A DNA stretch of 42,668 nt from CAZAQS01 sp964486825 (GTDB taxonomy: Bacteria > Chloroflexota > Anaerolineae > Anaerolineales > UBA4823): NCBI GenBank assembly GCA_964486825.1, contig CAZAQS010000011.1, positions 1-42,668 on the forward strand, in the 5' to 3' direction. Below the pieces are notes generated by a model. That model saw nothing but the letters and a program-made list of their open reading frames with translations, made no database searches and was not told where the DNA came from. A program made the translations under genes and the position numbers. This document shows positions 1 to 8,650 of the stretch, in pieces (within the stretch, counting starts at the first letter, position 1; each line of letters opens with the position of its first letter).

Positions 1-2
1 TG

Positions 3-899
3 CTGGCGCGCGGCCATATCCTGGTGGAAGGCGTGCCCGGTCTGGCAAAGACGATGGCTATCAAGACATTGGCGGAGGCGATAGGTTGCGAGTTTAAGCG
101 TATCCAATTTACTCCCGACCTGGTACCTGCCGACCTGGTAGGCACTCGCATCTACAATCAAAAGACGGGGGAATTCAACACCTCCCTGGGGCCGGTATTT
201 ACAAACCTCCTGCTTGCCGATGAGATCAATCGCGCCCCGGCCAAGGTGCAGAGCGCTTTACTGGAAGTGATGCAGGAGCGCCAGGTGACCATTGGCCGCG
301 AGACCTTTCAGGTCCCCGATCCCTTCCTGGTGCTCGCAACCCAAAACCCAATCGAAACGGAAGGCACTTACGCCCTTCCAGAAGCCCAGGTCGACCGCTT
401 CATGCTGAAAGTGCTCGTTGGGTATCCTACAGCAACAGAGGAATTCGTTATTGTGGAGCGTATGACCGGGTTCCTGGAAAAAGTGCAAGAGGTGCTGAGC
501 TCCGAGGAGCTCTTAGAGCTACAGCGACAGGCTTATAAAGTATACGTTGACCCAGCCCTGATCGAGTTTGCGGTCCGCCTGGTATCCGCCACCCGGCAGC
601 CGGCTGAGGTCGGATTGAAAGAGCTGGAACCTTATATCTTGTTCGGGGCCAGCCCACGAGCTTCGATCAACCTGATCCTGACCGCTCGCGCCCTGGCCTT
701 CGTCCGAGGGCGTAATTACGCGCTACCCCAGGACCTCCTGGATATGACACTGGATATACTGCGGCATAGGCTGGTGCCATCGTATGAAGCGCTTTCTGAC
801 AACCTGACCAGTGATGACTTGCTGAAAAAAATCCTCGATCGCATCCCTGTCCCGGCGGTGCCACTCCATGAGCACATTCATGTCCGCGAGAACGCCTGA
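3..899 (+). CDS. MoxR-family AAA+ ATPase, 5' end cut by window
   Basis: The reading frame is open from the first bases of the window, so the N-terminus is missing. Visible AAA+ elements are a Walker A (EGVPGLAKT) at the left edge, a Walker B (LLLADEINRAP), a sensor 1 region (LATQNP) and a C-terminal SPRAS segment typical of MoxR lid domains. MoxR proteins are cytoplasmic chaperone-like ATPases that act with DUF58 and von Willebrand factor A (VWA) proteins. Here the gene overlaps the DUF58 gene and is followed by two VWA genes, the usual Bat-type arrangement. The family call is firm. The client is unknown, and the link to stress or aerotolerance is known only for the family. Confidence 0.93.
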   Translation: MARGHILVEGVPGLAKTMAIKTLAEAIGCEFKRIQFTPDLVPADLVGTRIYNQKTGEFNTSLGPVFTNLLLADEINRAPAKVQSALLEVMQERQVTIGRETFQVPDPFLVLATQNPIETEGTYALPEAQVDRFMLKVLVGYPTATEEFVIVERMTGFLEKVQEVLSSEELLELQRQAYKVYVDPALIEFAVRLVSATRQPAEVGLKELEPYILFGASPRASINLILTARALAFVRGRNYALPQDLLDMTLDILRHRLVPSYEALSDNLTSDDLLKKILDRIPVPAVPLHEHIHVRENA

Positions 900-1896
900 G
901 CGCCAGACTCCCGAACGCATCCTGCAACGCCTCGAATGGCAGGTTATCCGGCGCCTGGACGGGCTATTGCAAGGAGATTACCGTAGCCTGTTCTATGGGT
1001 ATGGTGTAGATTTTGCCGACTTGCGCGAATACCAACCCGAAGACGATATTCGTTATATCGATTGGAATGTCACCGCCAGAATGGATACGCCGTATGTACG
1101 CCAATATATCGAGGATCGCGAGATCACAGCCTGGTTTTTACTCGATCTAAGCGCTTCAATGGATTTTGGCGTTGCTCAAAATTTTAAGCAGGCTGTACTG
1201 ACCGACTTCGTGGCCACCTTTGCGCGGCTGCTCACTCGTCACGGGAACCGTGTAGGTGCTTTGTTCTACACTGGCCAAAGCTTGCCTCGCTCTGGTTCAA
1301 TTTCAAACGGTCGCAAGCCCGCCCGGCAAGGGCTGGACCTGGTAATCCCTGCCAGCGGTGGTCGCAACCATGTGTTGCGCCTGATCAACGATCTGCTCAG
1401 GCAGACCCTTCACGAACAGGACTCCAGGCAGGCTACTTTCACAAACCTGGCCACCCTCATCGAGGGAGGCCTGCATATCCTTAAAAAACGTTCTCTTGTA
1501 TTCGTGATCTCGGATTTCTTCAGTGCGCCTGGTTGGGATCGTCCCCTGCGCCTGCTCAATCAGCGCCATGAAGTCCTGGGTATCCGGATTTTGGATCCAC
1601 GTGAGCTGGAGCTTCCCGAGATCGGTCCCATTATTATCGAAGACGCCGAATCCGGGGAGCAGGTGTATGTAGATACATACGACAAGGGTTTCCGGGGCCG
1701 TTTCCGCGAGGTGGTAAAACAACATGAAGACGAATTAAACGCCACCTTCTCCCGGGCAGGGATAGACCTGTTGTCTATTTCAACGGATGATGACCTGGTT
1801 CGCTCCATCATGCGCTTTGCCTCCATACGAAAACAACGCCCAGGCAAGCGTGTATCTGGCGTATATACCCGGGGCAGAACGAGGCCAGCCGGGTGA
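868..1896 (+). CDS. DUF58 domain protein of the MoxR/Bat cluster
   Basis: A 342-residue protein with the DUF58 signature GVDFADLREY at about residues 46-55, followed by DIRYIDWN. After this comes a VWA-like fold with DLSAS at 93-97, which resembles a metal-ion-dependent adhesion site. No signal peptide or membrane segment is evident. Its start overlaps the end of the moxR gene by 32 bases. An in-frame ATG at 880 would shorten the overlap and is a reasonable alternative. DUF58 proteins are presumed partners of MoxR ATPases. The downstream VWA genes lie on the same strand, which suggests one transcript. No biochemical role can be read from the sequence. Confidence 0.9.
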   Translation: MSTFMSARTPERQTPERILQRLEWQVIRRLDGLLQGDYRSLFYGYGVDFADLREYQPEDDIRYIDWNVTARMDTPYVRQYIEDREITAWFLLDLSASMDFGVAQNFKQAVLTDFVATFARLLTRHGNRVGALFYTGQSLPRSGSISNGRKPARQGLDLVIPASGGRNHVLRLINDLLRQTLHEQDSRQATFTNLATLIEGGLHILKKRSLVFVISDFFSAPGWDRPLRLLNQRHEVLGIRILDPRELELPEIGPIIIEDAESGEQVYVDTYDKGFRGRFREVVKQHEDELNATFSRAGIDLLSISTDDDLVRSIMRFASIRKQRPGKRVSGVYTRGRTRPAG

Positions 1897-1949
1897 TCAT
1901 CAAGCCAGCCGTCAGGGGAGGCGGGAAAATGAGGGAGGCGCATTAAATC

Positions 1950-2966
1950 ATGTCTTTCCTGTGGCCTTCAATGTTGGCAGGCTTGATATTTGTACCTGTG
2001 CTTGTGCTGCTTTACCTGTGGCTAAATGGGCGTCGTAAGCGTCTTGCCTCCAGCTTTGGCGGTTTGAGCGTTAGTCGTGTTTCAACAGCTCAAACAAATA
2101 GCCTTCGGCGTCACTTCCCGGCTGTGCTCTTTCTATCCGGCCTGACCATCTTGATCATCTCACTGGCTCGTCCACAAGCGGAAATCATCCTGCCGCGCAT
2201 CGAAGGGACCGTCATCCTGCTCTTCGATGTATCAGGAAGTATGGCAGCGGAAGATCTGGAACCAAACCGCCTGGAGGCAGCAAAATCTGTAGCATATGAA
2301 ATCATTCAAAACCAACCTCCAACAGTCCAGATTGGGGTAGTCACATTTAGCAACAGCGGTTTTTCCGTGCAGGTACCCACGTATGATCAGGAGTCCATCT
2401 TCGCCGCGATTCAGCGATTAAAACCTGAAAGCAGCACTTCCCTCGGACAGGGGATACTTGCATCCTTGAATGCCATCGCGGTCAGCGCGGGTGAGGCTCC
2501 GCTCGGAATAAATTCCCAGCCTGCTTTTGACCAGCTTGAAGATGGGTCCCAGATGGATATTCCGGAAGGGGACTTCTCAAACTCGATCATCATCCTGCTG
2601 TCCGACGGTGAAAACCACGAAAACACCGATCCGCTACTGCCCGCCATTTCAGCTCTCGAGCGTAACGTGCGGATTTACTCTATCGGAGTGGGCAGTGCAG
2701 AGGGAATTGAGTTGGAAGTCGACGGCTTTATCGTACACACGCAGTTAGATGAGGTAACTCTCCGCCAGGTCTCGGAGATTACTGGCGGAGCATACTACCA
2801 TGCAGGGGACGAAAGAGATTTGAAGGCAATTTACAGTGACATCACGCCACAACTGGTCGTCAAATCTGAAAATATGGAAGTGACCTCCGTATTTGCAGGC
2901 GCCAGCCTGGCGATGCTGCTGGTAGGCGCGGCATTTTCAATGATATGGTTCAGGCGAGCGCCATGA
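1950..2966 (+). CDS. BatA-like membrane-anchored VWA protein
   Basis: A 338-residue protein with two N-terminal membrane helices (about residues 5-25 and 58-73), a VWA domain and a C-terminal helix (about 312-332). The metal-ion-dependent adhesion site is intact: DVSGS at 93-97 and a later LLSDGEN segment. This order matches BatA of the Bacteroides aerotolerance operon and related proteins. A GGGAGG lies about 11 bases before the ATG. The gene sits 53 bases after the DUF58 gene and is paralogous to the next gene. The VWA domain should face the periplasm or exterior and mediate protein contacts. The aerotolerance function is a family-level inference only. Confidence 0.88.
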   Translation: MSFLWPSMLAGLIFVPVLVLLYLWLNGRRKRLASSFGGLSVSRVSTAQTNSLRRHFPAVLFLSGLTILIISLARPQAEIILPRIEGTVILLFDVSGSMAAEDLEPNRLEAAKSVAYEIIQNQPPTVQIGVVTFSNSGFSVQVPTYDQESIFAAIQRLKPESSTSLGQGILASLNAIAVSAGEAPLGINSQPAFDQLEDGSQMDIPEGDFSNSIIILLSDGENHENTDPLLPAISALERNVRIYSIGVGSAEGIELEVDGFIVHTQLDEVTLRQVSEITGGAYYHAGDERDLKAIYSDITPQLVVKSENMEVTSVFAGASLAMLLVGAAFSMIWFRRAP

Positions 2967-3042
2967 GATACCAGGCAATTACCAGGTGCTTGAGGGAGTC
3001 AGAATCCCCACGGGTGTATATAGGTGGGTAAGGAGGTATGCG

Positions 3043-4044
3043 ATGAACTTGCTTTGGTCCTGGTCTTTGCTCTTGCTAGGACTGATCCCGGTCCTGCTGG
3101 GGTTTTACCTGTGGAGTATCAAGCGAAAGCGCCGCCATCCGCTTCGTTACTCCACCCTGGCCCTGGTGCGGCAGGCGCTTCCCTACCAATCACGCTACAA
3201 GCGCCATTTGCCCTTTGCCCTCTTCCTGATGGCTCTTGCCAGCCTCATTATCGCCCTCGGACGTCCTGTAGCTCATACGACTGTTCCGGTGGGGCAGGCC
3301 ACCGTTATCCTGGCAATCGATGTATCCAGGAGTATGCTGCAGGCGGATATCCCACCCAACCGTTTGAACGCTGCTATGGATGCCGCTCTCTCCTTTATCC
3401 AAAAGCGGACTTCAAACACCCAAATCGGGATTGTGGCGTTCTCTGGCTACGCCCAACTTATCCAGGTACCTACAACAGATCAGGAAGAGCTAGAGGCGAA
3501 AGTTAAAAGCCTGACTACAGGCCGCAGGACCTCGATCGGAGCAGGCATTTTGGAATCTTTAGAGGCCATTTCTGAAGTCAACCAGGAGGTATTTGGAAGC
3601 GGAAATGAAACGGATGGTGGAGCTCAAAATTCCACACGTGTGGAAGGCACCTATGTGCCGGATATCATCGTATTGTTAACCGACGGGGTGCACTCTACTG
3701 GCCCCATGCCACTTGATGCCGCCCAGCAGGCAGCCGAGCGGGGCGTCCGTATCTACACCATTGGGTTTGGGACAGAAGAAGGATCTTTCCTGCATTACGG
3801 TGGCATGGGAGGCTTCCGGCGTGGCATCGACGAGGCGACTCTCATCGAAATTGCTGCGATTACCGGGGGAGAATACTATTCGGCCACCAGCGCGGGCGAG
3901 CTGCAAAAAGTGTTCGGGAGCCTGCCTACCTATCTACATGTCAGGCAGGAGACCACAGAAATCAGCGTTATTTTTGCATCGGTCGGCGCATTGCTGGCTT
4001 CCGTAGCCCTGCTCTTATCCATGCTCTGGAATCCCCTCCCATAG
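3043..4044 (+). CDS. BatB-like membrane-anchored VWA protein
   Basis: A 333-residue paralogue of the preceding protein with the same plan: two N-terminal helices, a VWA domain with DVSRS at residues 93-97 and VLLTDG later, and a C-terminal helix. I chose the ATG at 3043 because AAGGAGGT stands 5 bases upstream and translation then begins with a hydrophobic membrane segment. The frame remains open to a GTG at 2986, but that would add 19 polar residues. It is the last gene of the MoxR-DUF58-VWA-VWA set, and the next gene has its own promoter. Paired VWA proteins of this kind are thought to form a membrane complex served by MoxR. Confidence 0.87.
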   Translation: MNLLWSWSLLLLGLIPVLLGFYLWSIKRKRRHPLRYSTLALVRQALPYQSRYKRHLPFALFLMALASLIIALGRPVAHTTVPVGQATVILAIDVSRSMLQADIPPNRLNAAMDAALSFIQKRTSNTQIGIVAFSGYAQLIQVPTTDQEELEAKVKSLTTGRRTSIGAGILESLEAISEVNQEVFGSGNETDGGAQNSTRVEGTYVPDIIVLLTDGVHSTGPMPLDAAQQAAERGVRIYTIGFGTEEGSFLHYGGMGGFRRGIDEATLIEIAAITGGEYYSATSAGELQKVFGSLPTYLHVRQETTEISVIFASVGALLASVALLLSMLWNPLP

Positions 4045-4052
4045 AGCTTCAC

Positions 4053-4081
4053 TTGCCAATCCCCCCATAAAGCAATATACT
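4053..4081 (+). promoter_or_regulatory. Promoter of the GntR-type regulator
   Basis: TTGCCA at 4053-4058 and TATACT at 4076-4081, separated by 17 bases, each match the sigma-70 consensus at five of six positions. The ATG at 4088 lies only six bases beyond the -10 box. Transcription should therefore start at or next to the start codon and give a leaderless mRNA. Confidence 0.65.
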
Positions 4082-4087
4082 CATGGC

Positions 4088-5182
4088 ATGGATGAATCTC
4101 ACCTGTATCGCAAAATTGCAGAGTCCATCCGCCAGGAGATCCTCATTGGGCGCCTGAAGCCGGGCGACCGGCTGCCTTCCATCCGTGAAAGCGCCGAAAG
4201 CTGGGGCTGTACCGTTGGAACCATCCAACACGCCTACCAGGAGCTGGCCCGACAAGGCCTGGTTACAAGCCGCGCCGGGCAAGGCACCCGCGTCATCGAT
4301 CATCCGCACAGGCTGGATGAGACCCCACTGCGCCGGGCTACGCTGATCCATCGTGCGGAAGCCTTCCTGCTAGAAGTGCTGACTGGGGGATATCAACTCG
4401 AAGAGATCGACCAGGCTTTCCGGCAGGCTATGGATCGCTGGCGCATGGTAGAACCGGAAGACTCTCCAGCTGACACAAAGCGGCTGCGTTTTGCCGGGAG
4501 CCACGACCTGGTGATGACCTGGCTGGCATCGCATTTCCCCGAGCTGGCTCCAGGTTACTATTTGCAGTTATCCTTTTCAGGCAGCCTGGGTGGCCTGATC
4601 GCCCTTGCCGAAGGCAAAGCTGATCTGGCTGGCAGCCATTTATGGGATGAGGAAAGTGATACGTATAATCGCCCGTTCGTTCGGCGCTTGCTGCCTGGAA
4701 AGCGCGTCGCCCTGATCACACTGGCTCATCGCCGATTAGGGTTGATCCTTCCACCTGGGAACCCGGAAGGGATCAGGGAATTACAAGACCTGGCGCAACC
4801 GGGTATGCGCTTTATCAATCGCCAGTCCGGATCAGGCACGCGTGTCTGGCTGGACATCGCTATCCAAAAGGCAGGCTTGAAGCCAGAACAGATCCAGGGA
4901 TACGATGATGAGCTGGTCACTCACTCCGCCGTGGCGGGCGCAGTTGCTGAAGGAAAAGCCAGCGCTGGCGTCGGCCTGGAAGCCGCTGCCCTTAGCTACG
5001 GGTTGGATTTTTTGTTCCTGACTCACGACCGGTACGACCTGGTCACCCTTGCTCCTATGATGGAAATGCCTGCCATACGCTCCTTGGTCGACTGGCTCGG
5101 AGCCCCCTCCACCCACGCCATCATTGAGAGCCTGGGCGGCTACGATACCCGCTCCACCGGGAAGATCGAATGGGTCGGCTAA
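4088..5182 (+). CDS. GntR-type regulator fused to a molybdate/tungstate-binding-like domain
   Basis: A 364-residue one-component regulator. Residues 1 to about 72 form a GntR winged helix, with PGDRLPSIRE and a recognition region around TVGTIQHAYQEL. Residues from about 125 onward resemble the periplasmic-binding-protein fold of COG1910, related to TupA/ModA, with GSHDLVM, a GSLGGLIAL segment and a SGSGTR anion-loop-like motif. There is no signal peptide, so the binding domain is cytoplasmic. It lies directly upstream of tupBCA on the same strand. It probably senses tungstate or molybdate inside the cell and controls the importer. The fold calls are good, while ligand and targets are inferred. 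The ATG at 4088 fits the adjacent promoter. Confidence 0.85.
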   Translation: MDESHLYRKIAESIRQEILIGRLKPGDRLPSIRESAESWGCTVGTIQHAYQELARQGLVTSRAGQGTRVIDHPHRLDETPLRRATLIHRAEAFLLEVLTGGYQLEEIDQAFRQAMDRWRMVEPEDSPADTKRLRFAGSHDLVMTWLASHFPELAPGYYLQLSFSGSLGGLIALAEGKADLAGSHLWDEESDTYNRPFVRRLLPGKRVALITLAHRRLGLILPPGNPEGIRELQDLAQPGMRFINRQSGSGTRVWLDIAIQKAGLKPEQIQGYDDELVTHSAVAGAVAEGKASAGVGLEAAALSYGLDFLFLTHDRYDLVTLAPMMEMPAIRSLVDWLGAPSTHAIIESLGGYDTRSTGKIEWVG

Positions 5183-5237
5183 CCGGTTGAGCAAATTCTC
5201 TTGATAAAATCAAAAGTTAATTAGATGACCTCAAGGA

Positions 5238-5267
5238 CTGCTCTCTTACCAGAGCAGACCATTTTTG
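5238..5267 (+). terminator. Candidate intrinsic terminator after the GntR-type regulator
   Basis: CTGCTCT (5238-5244) and AGAGCAG (5251-5257) form a perfect 7-bp stem with a 6-base loop, followed after ACCA by a run of five T. It lies about 55 bases after the regulator's stop codon and before the tupBCA promoter, which would separate the two transcripts. Confidence 0.5.
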
Positions 5268-5291
5268 TTCTGTAGGGGAGGATGCCACCGG

Positions 5292-5309
5292 AGGTGACAA
5301 ATATCACCT
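5292..5309 (+). promoter_or_regulatory. Palindrome upstream of the tup -35 box (candidate operator)
   Basis: AGGTGA and TCACCT form a perfect inverted repeat with a 6-base spacer. The right arm ends on the first base of the -35 hexamer. Both size and place suit a dimeric winged-helix regulator. The neighbouring GntR-type protein is the obvious candidate, by inference from position. Confidence 0.45.
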
Positions 5310-5337
5310 GGACAGACTCATTGATTAAATTTATACT
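5309..5337 (+). promoter_or_regulatory. Promoter of tupBCA
   Basis: TGGACA at 5309-5314 and TATACT at 5332-5337 are separated by exactly 17 bases, and each matches the sigma-70 consensus at five of six positions. Transcription would begin near 5344, about 29 bases before the tupB ATG. Confidence 0.65.
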
Positions 5338-5361
5338 TGTATTAGTTCAACCGATACAAGT
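5335..5361 (+). promoter_or_regulatory. Palindrome over the tup -10 box and start site (candidate operator)
   Basis: ACTTGTAT (5335-5342) and ATACAAGT (5354-5361) are perfect 8-bp inverted repeats with an 11-base spacer. They cover the end of the -10 box and the predicted transcription start, so a bound protein would block initiation. In RNA the same bases could form a 5' hairpin. Confidence 0.45.
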
Positions 5362-5372
5362 TGCTATCTACT

Positions 5373-6035
5373 ATGACCGCTGAACTCATCGATATCGTCA
5401 TCCTTTCTCTAACCGTCTCGGGTGTAGCCCTATTCTTCAGCACGCTGGTCGGTATCCCCTTGGGAGCCCTCATGGGGTTGACGCGCTTTCGTGGGCGGAA
5501 GGTGGTTATCGCTCTGCTGTATACCGGCATGGGTTTTCCACCGGTCGTGATCGGCCTGTTTGTTTACCTTTTGCTTTCGCGCAGCGGCCCGCTGGGCGGG
5601 TTGAATTGGTCCTGGCTTCCTACCCTGTTCACCCCCGGCGCCATGATCCTGGCCCAAACCATCATATCATTCCCGTTGGTGGCAGGTTTTACCATGGCTG
5701 CCGTAATGGGAATCGATCCCCAGCTCCGCCAACAGGTCATGGCGCTCGGCGCTACCAAACGGCAGACCGCCCTGACCGTGCTCCAGGAAGCCCGTATCGG
5801 TGTGATCGTATCGATCATAGCTGGCTTCGGCAGCATCATCTCCGAAGTCGGCGCTGTTATGTTGGTGGGCGGAAATATCGAAGGCCGGACGCGCGTCCTG
5901 ACAACAGCCATCGTGCTCGAGACCCGTAAAGGAAACTTTGCCCTGGCCCTCGCGCTAGGCGCGGTCCTGCTTTGGATCGCCTTCATCACCAACCTGGCCA
6001 TGATGCGCCTGCAAGGAAGGTCTTTCGACGAATGA
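5373..6035 (+). CDS. tupB: Tungstate ABC transporter permease
   Basis: A 220-residue hydrophobic permease of the TupB type, with about five membrane segments and the cytoplasmic ABC-coupling loop around MALGATKRQTAL. The following segment ISEVGAVMLVGGNI is characteristic of tungstate permeases. I chose the ATG at 5373. An in-frame TTG at 5361 is possible but falls inside the palindrome. No clear Shine-Dalgarno sequence precedes it. The stop codon overlaps the tupC start by 4 bases, so the two proteins are probably made together. The protein forms the membrane channel through which TupA delivers oxyanion, powered by TupC. Confidence 0.88.
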   Translation: MTAELIDIVILSLTVSGVALFFSTLVGIPLGALMGLTRFRGRKVVIALLYTGMGFPPVVIGLFVYLLLSRSGPLGGLNWSWLPTLFTPGAMILAQTIISFPLVAGFTMAAVMGIDPQLRQQVMALGATKRQTALTVLQEARIGVIVSIIAGFGSIISEVGAVMLVGGNIEGRTRVLTTAIVLETRKGNFALALALGAVLLWIAFITNLAMMRLQGRSFDE

Positions 6036-6784
6036 GCGCCTCGGAACATGCTCCTACACGCCCGATATACGAGCTGCATGACCTGGCAAAAGACTACGCC
6101 GGTCGACGAGTGCTCGACATCGGCTCCCTGGATATCTTCCCCGGGGAGGTTCTAGCCCTGGTCGGCCCCAGCGGGTCCGGCAAGAGCACATTGCTGCGCC
6201 TTTTGAACTTCCTGGAATTCCCTACCTCAGGCACCATAAATTTCAAAGGTGTCCCTTTCCAGGCAGGGGGAGATATGACTTTGGAGCTCCGCCGAAAAGT
6301 CACCACTGTCTTTCAACGCCCAATGCTTCTAGAACGTAGCGTCTGGGATAACGTAAGCTATGGCCTGCGCCTACGCGGATCGAACCATTCGAAGGAGGTG
6401 ATCCAGGCCTCGTTAGAGGAAGTCGGATTATCCCACCTCTCCCGGCAGCGAGCGCGCACGCTCTCAGGGGGCGAAGCCCAACGCGTGGCTCTAGCACGCG
6501 CCATGGTGCTGAAACCGGATGTCCTGCTCCTGGATGAACCTACGGCAAACCTGGATCCATACAACGTCGGCCTGATCGAGGGGATTATCCAGCAAATCAA
6601 TCACCAACACGGGACAACACTCGTGATGGTCACTCACAACGTCTTCCAGGCAAGACGCCTGGCTTCTAGGACCGGTTTTCTATTGGATGGAAAAGTCGTC
6701 GAAGTCGCAGAAACTGCTCAATTCTTCGAAAGTCCATCGGACCCACGCACCGCCGCGTTTGTACGCGGAGAAATGATCTACTGA
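6032..6784 (+). CDS. tupC: Tungstate ABC transporter ATP-binding protein
   Basis: A 250-residue ABC ATPase. It has a Walker A (GPSGSGKST, residues 45-53), a Q-loop region (FQRPMLL), an ABC signature (LSGGEAQ, from residue 144), a Walker B (VLLLDEP, about 164-170) and a switch histidine in MVTHN. I took the ATG at 6032 because it overlaps the tupB stop (ATGA) and begins just before the conserved nucleotide-binding domain. It lacks the C-terminal regulatory extension seen in many ModC proteins. It energises import of tungstate through TupB. The call rests on the family and on its place between tupB and tupA. Confidence 0.87.
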   Translation: MSASEHAPTRPIYELHDLAKDYAGRRVLDIGSLDIFPGEVLALVGPSGSGKSTLLRLLNFLEFPTSGTINFKGVPFQAGGDMTLELRRKVTTVFQRPMLLERSVWDNVSYGLRLRGSNHSKEVIQASLEEVGLSHLSRQRARTLSGGEAQRVALARAMVLKPDVLLLDEPTANLDPYNVGLIEGIIQQINHQHGTTLVMVTHNVFQARRLASRTGFLLDGKVVEVAETAQFFESPSDPRTAAFVRGEMIY

Positions 6785-6827
6785 CCCTCCGCATAAGACT
6801 CTATCTCGTTTCATTACTGGAGGACAT

Positions 6828-7793
6828 ATGAAAACAATATCGCATTACATCTTAATGGTGCTCTTATTGGTAATGCTGGTATTAAGTGGCTGCGCTACCC
6901 CAACACAGACTGCTCCCACGCCTGAACCGGTGATAGCGACAGCGGTTCAAGCACCCGTGGAAGCCCCGACCGAGCCCGCACCTACAGATGTCCCATCTCC
7001 TATCACAGGTCCACGTGCTAAACTGATCCTAGCCACGACCACCAGCACCCAGGATTCCGGCTTGTTAGACGTGATCTTGCCAGACTTTCGAGAACAATTC
7101 AATGTGGATGTGGATGTGATCGCAGTAGGCACTGGTCAAGCTCTGACCCTCGGGCAGGACGGTAACGCCGATGTACTGCTGGTGCATGCTCGCGCCAGGG
7201 AAGACGAGTTCATGGATGCCGAGCATGGTGTGCGCCGGGAAGACGTCATGTACAACGACTTCGTCATCATCGGCCCTGAATCTGATCCAGCCGGCATACA
7301 GGGTATGAAGGACGCAGCTGAAGCCTTGCGTATGATCTCGGAGACGGAATCCCCCTTCATCTCACGAGGAGACGAATCTGGCACGCATACCAAGGAACTA
7401 TCGGTCTGGAAGGCAGCCGGTATCGAGCCTGCAGGCGCATGGTATATCTCCGTCGGACAGGGTATGGGAGAAGTGATTACAATGGCAAACGAGCAGCAAG
7501 CCTACACACTCAGCGACCGGGCTACCTACCTGGCCCGCTCGAAAGCCGGCCTCGATCTGCTCGTCCTGGCAGAGGGCGACCCGGTGCTCTTCAACCCTTA
7601 CGGGGTCATCGCCGTGAATCCCAACAAAAACACCAACATCCAACTTGAGCTGGCCAACCAGTTCATCGATTGGATCATTTCACTTCCGGTCCAGGAGATG
7701 ATCGAAAATTACGGAGTCGATGAATTTGGCGAATCCTTGTTTATTCCCTCATCTGTACAATGGATCGAGGCGCATCCTGATGCAACGGAATAA
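6828..7793 (+). CDS. tupA: Tungstate-binding lipoprotein
   Basis: A 321-residue lipoprotein. A basic and hydrophobic signal sequence ends in a lipobox with Cys22 (LSGC), followed by a Pro/Thr/Ala-rich linker to about residue 60. The mature domain opens with TTTSTQDSG at about 70-78, the oxyanion-binding signature of TupA/WtpA-like proteins. A GDESGTH loop follows near the middle. A GGAGG Shine-Dalgarno precedes the ATG, 43 bases after tupC. The protein captures tungstate outside the membrane and passes it to TupB. Specificity for tungstate over molybdate is inferred from family resemblance. The gene converges with the next gene, with only 5 bases between them. Confidence 0.88.
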   Translation: MKTISHYILMVLLLVMLVLSGCATPTQTAPTPEPVIATAVQAPVEAPTEPAPTDVPSPITGPRAKLILATTTSTQDSGLLDVILPDFREQFNVDVDVIAVGTGQALTLGQDGNADVLLVHARAREDEFMDAEHGVRREDVMYNDFVIIGPESDPAGIQGMKDAAEALRMISETESPFISRGDESGTHTKELSVWKAAGIEPAGAWYISVGQGMGEVITMANEQQAYTLSDRATYLARSKAGLDLLVLAEGDPVLFNPYGVIAVNPNKNTNIQLELANQFIDWIISLPVQEMIENYGVDEFGESLFIPSSVQWIEAHPDATE

Positions 7794-7798
7794 CAGGG

Positions 7799-8635
7799 TC
7801 ACTTTGCCTGGTTCGAATGATTGAAAACTCGATAAGCAGAGATGATCAATACAATTCCCAGGATCAGCTTGAGGGCCTGGGCTGGGACTGCTTGAACCAG
7901 CAAACCCCCGATCACGGCGCCCAATACCGAGCCAGCGCCCATCGGAGCCACGGTTCCGGAGATTTGCCGGTTATCCGAGTACGCTCCCTTGCGAGCATAA
8001 CGGCTCATGCCGGTCAGGATGGTGGGCAAGCTGATGAGCAGGCTGGCTGTGCCTGCAGTTCTGATATCCACGCCATAGCCAAATATCAGGGTGGGGATGA
8101 TCAATTCTCCACCCGCTACCCCTAACAGGCTGCTGACCAGCCCGATGAGCAGGCCGAATGAGAAACCAGCCGCGATCCGAATGGCCTTGATTTCCGGCAA
8201 TAACCCCTGGCTCTCCATTGGCAACATGCTCTCTACGATCAACAGCAGGCCGATAACGGTCAGAAATGTGAATATGATCCGCTCTAGCGTTTTATTGGAG
8301 ATGCGCCTGGCCAGCCCTGCGCCCCAAAATGCACTGGATACCGCTCCACCAATCAATGCCAATATTTCCGGCAGGTAAGACCACACCGGTTCCAAAGAGA
8401 GGGACTGGCTGCGAATAGCCAGAGAGGCAGCTACCGTCACCAGGCTGATCGCAAGGTTAAGCGGTACTGCCTTAGAAGCCGAAAATCCCAACGGCCCTGC
8501 CAGGATCGGGAGGCGGAATTCTGCTCCTCCCAGCCCAATCAAACCGCCAAGAGCACCAATTGGCACACTATAGGCAAATGCCAGCCCGGGTCTCGATTTC
8601 TTTTCAGGTTCTATTTTTTCAGTGGTAGAGGCCAT
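7799..8635 (-). CDS. TSUP/TauE-SafE family membrane transporter
   Basis: A 278-residue polytopic protein with two related halves, each with the Gly-rich pattern of the TauE/SafE (DUF81) family: GLIGLGGAEFRLPIL near the N-terminus and SSLLGVAGGELIIPTL in the second half. About eight membrane segments are likely. These transporters export or import small sulfur-containing or organic anions such as sulfite, sulfoacetate or taurine-derived compounds. The substrate cannot be read here. No clear Shine-Dalgarno is seen. It lies 15 bases after the aminotransferase gene on the same strand, so they may be co-transcribed. Confidence 0.85.
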   Translation of the reverse strand: MASTTEKIEPEKKSRPGLAFAYSVPIGALGGLIGLGGAEFRLPILAGPLGFSASKAVPLNLAISLVTVAASLAIRSQSLSLEPVWSYLPEILALIGGAVSSAFWGAGLARRISNKTLERIIFTFLTVIGLLLIVESMLPMESQGLLPEIKAIRIAAGFSFGLLIGLVSSLLGVAGGELIIPTLIFGYGVDIRTAGTASLLISLPTILTGMSRYARKGAYSDNRQISGTVAPMGAGSVLGAVIGGLLVQAVPAQALKLILGIVLIISAYRVFNHSNQAK

Positions 8636-8650
8636 TGATGTGGTTTTGTC

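Noticed and set aside
1929..1946. Five-codon frame between the DUF58 and BatA genes
   Set aside because: It overlaps the Shine-Dalgarno region and is too short to support as a gene.
5183..5372. Molybdenum-cofactor or tungsten-cofactor riboswitch upstream of tupB
   Set aside because: The predicted leader is only about 29 bases and lacks the multi-stem structure. Palindromes at the promoter suit protein control better.
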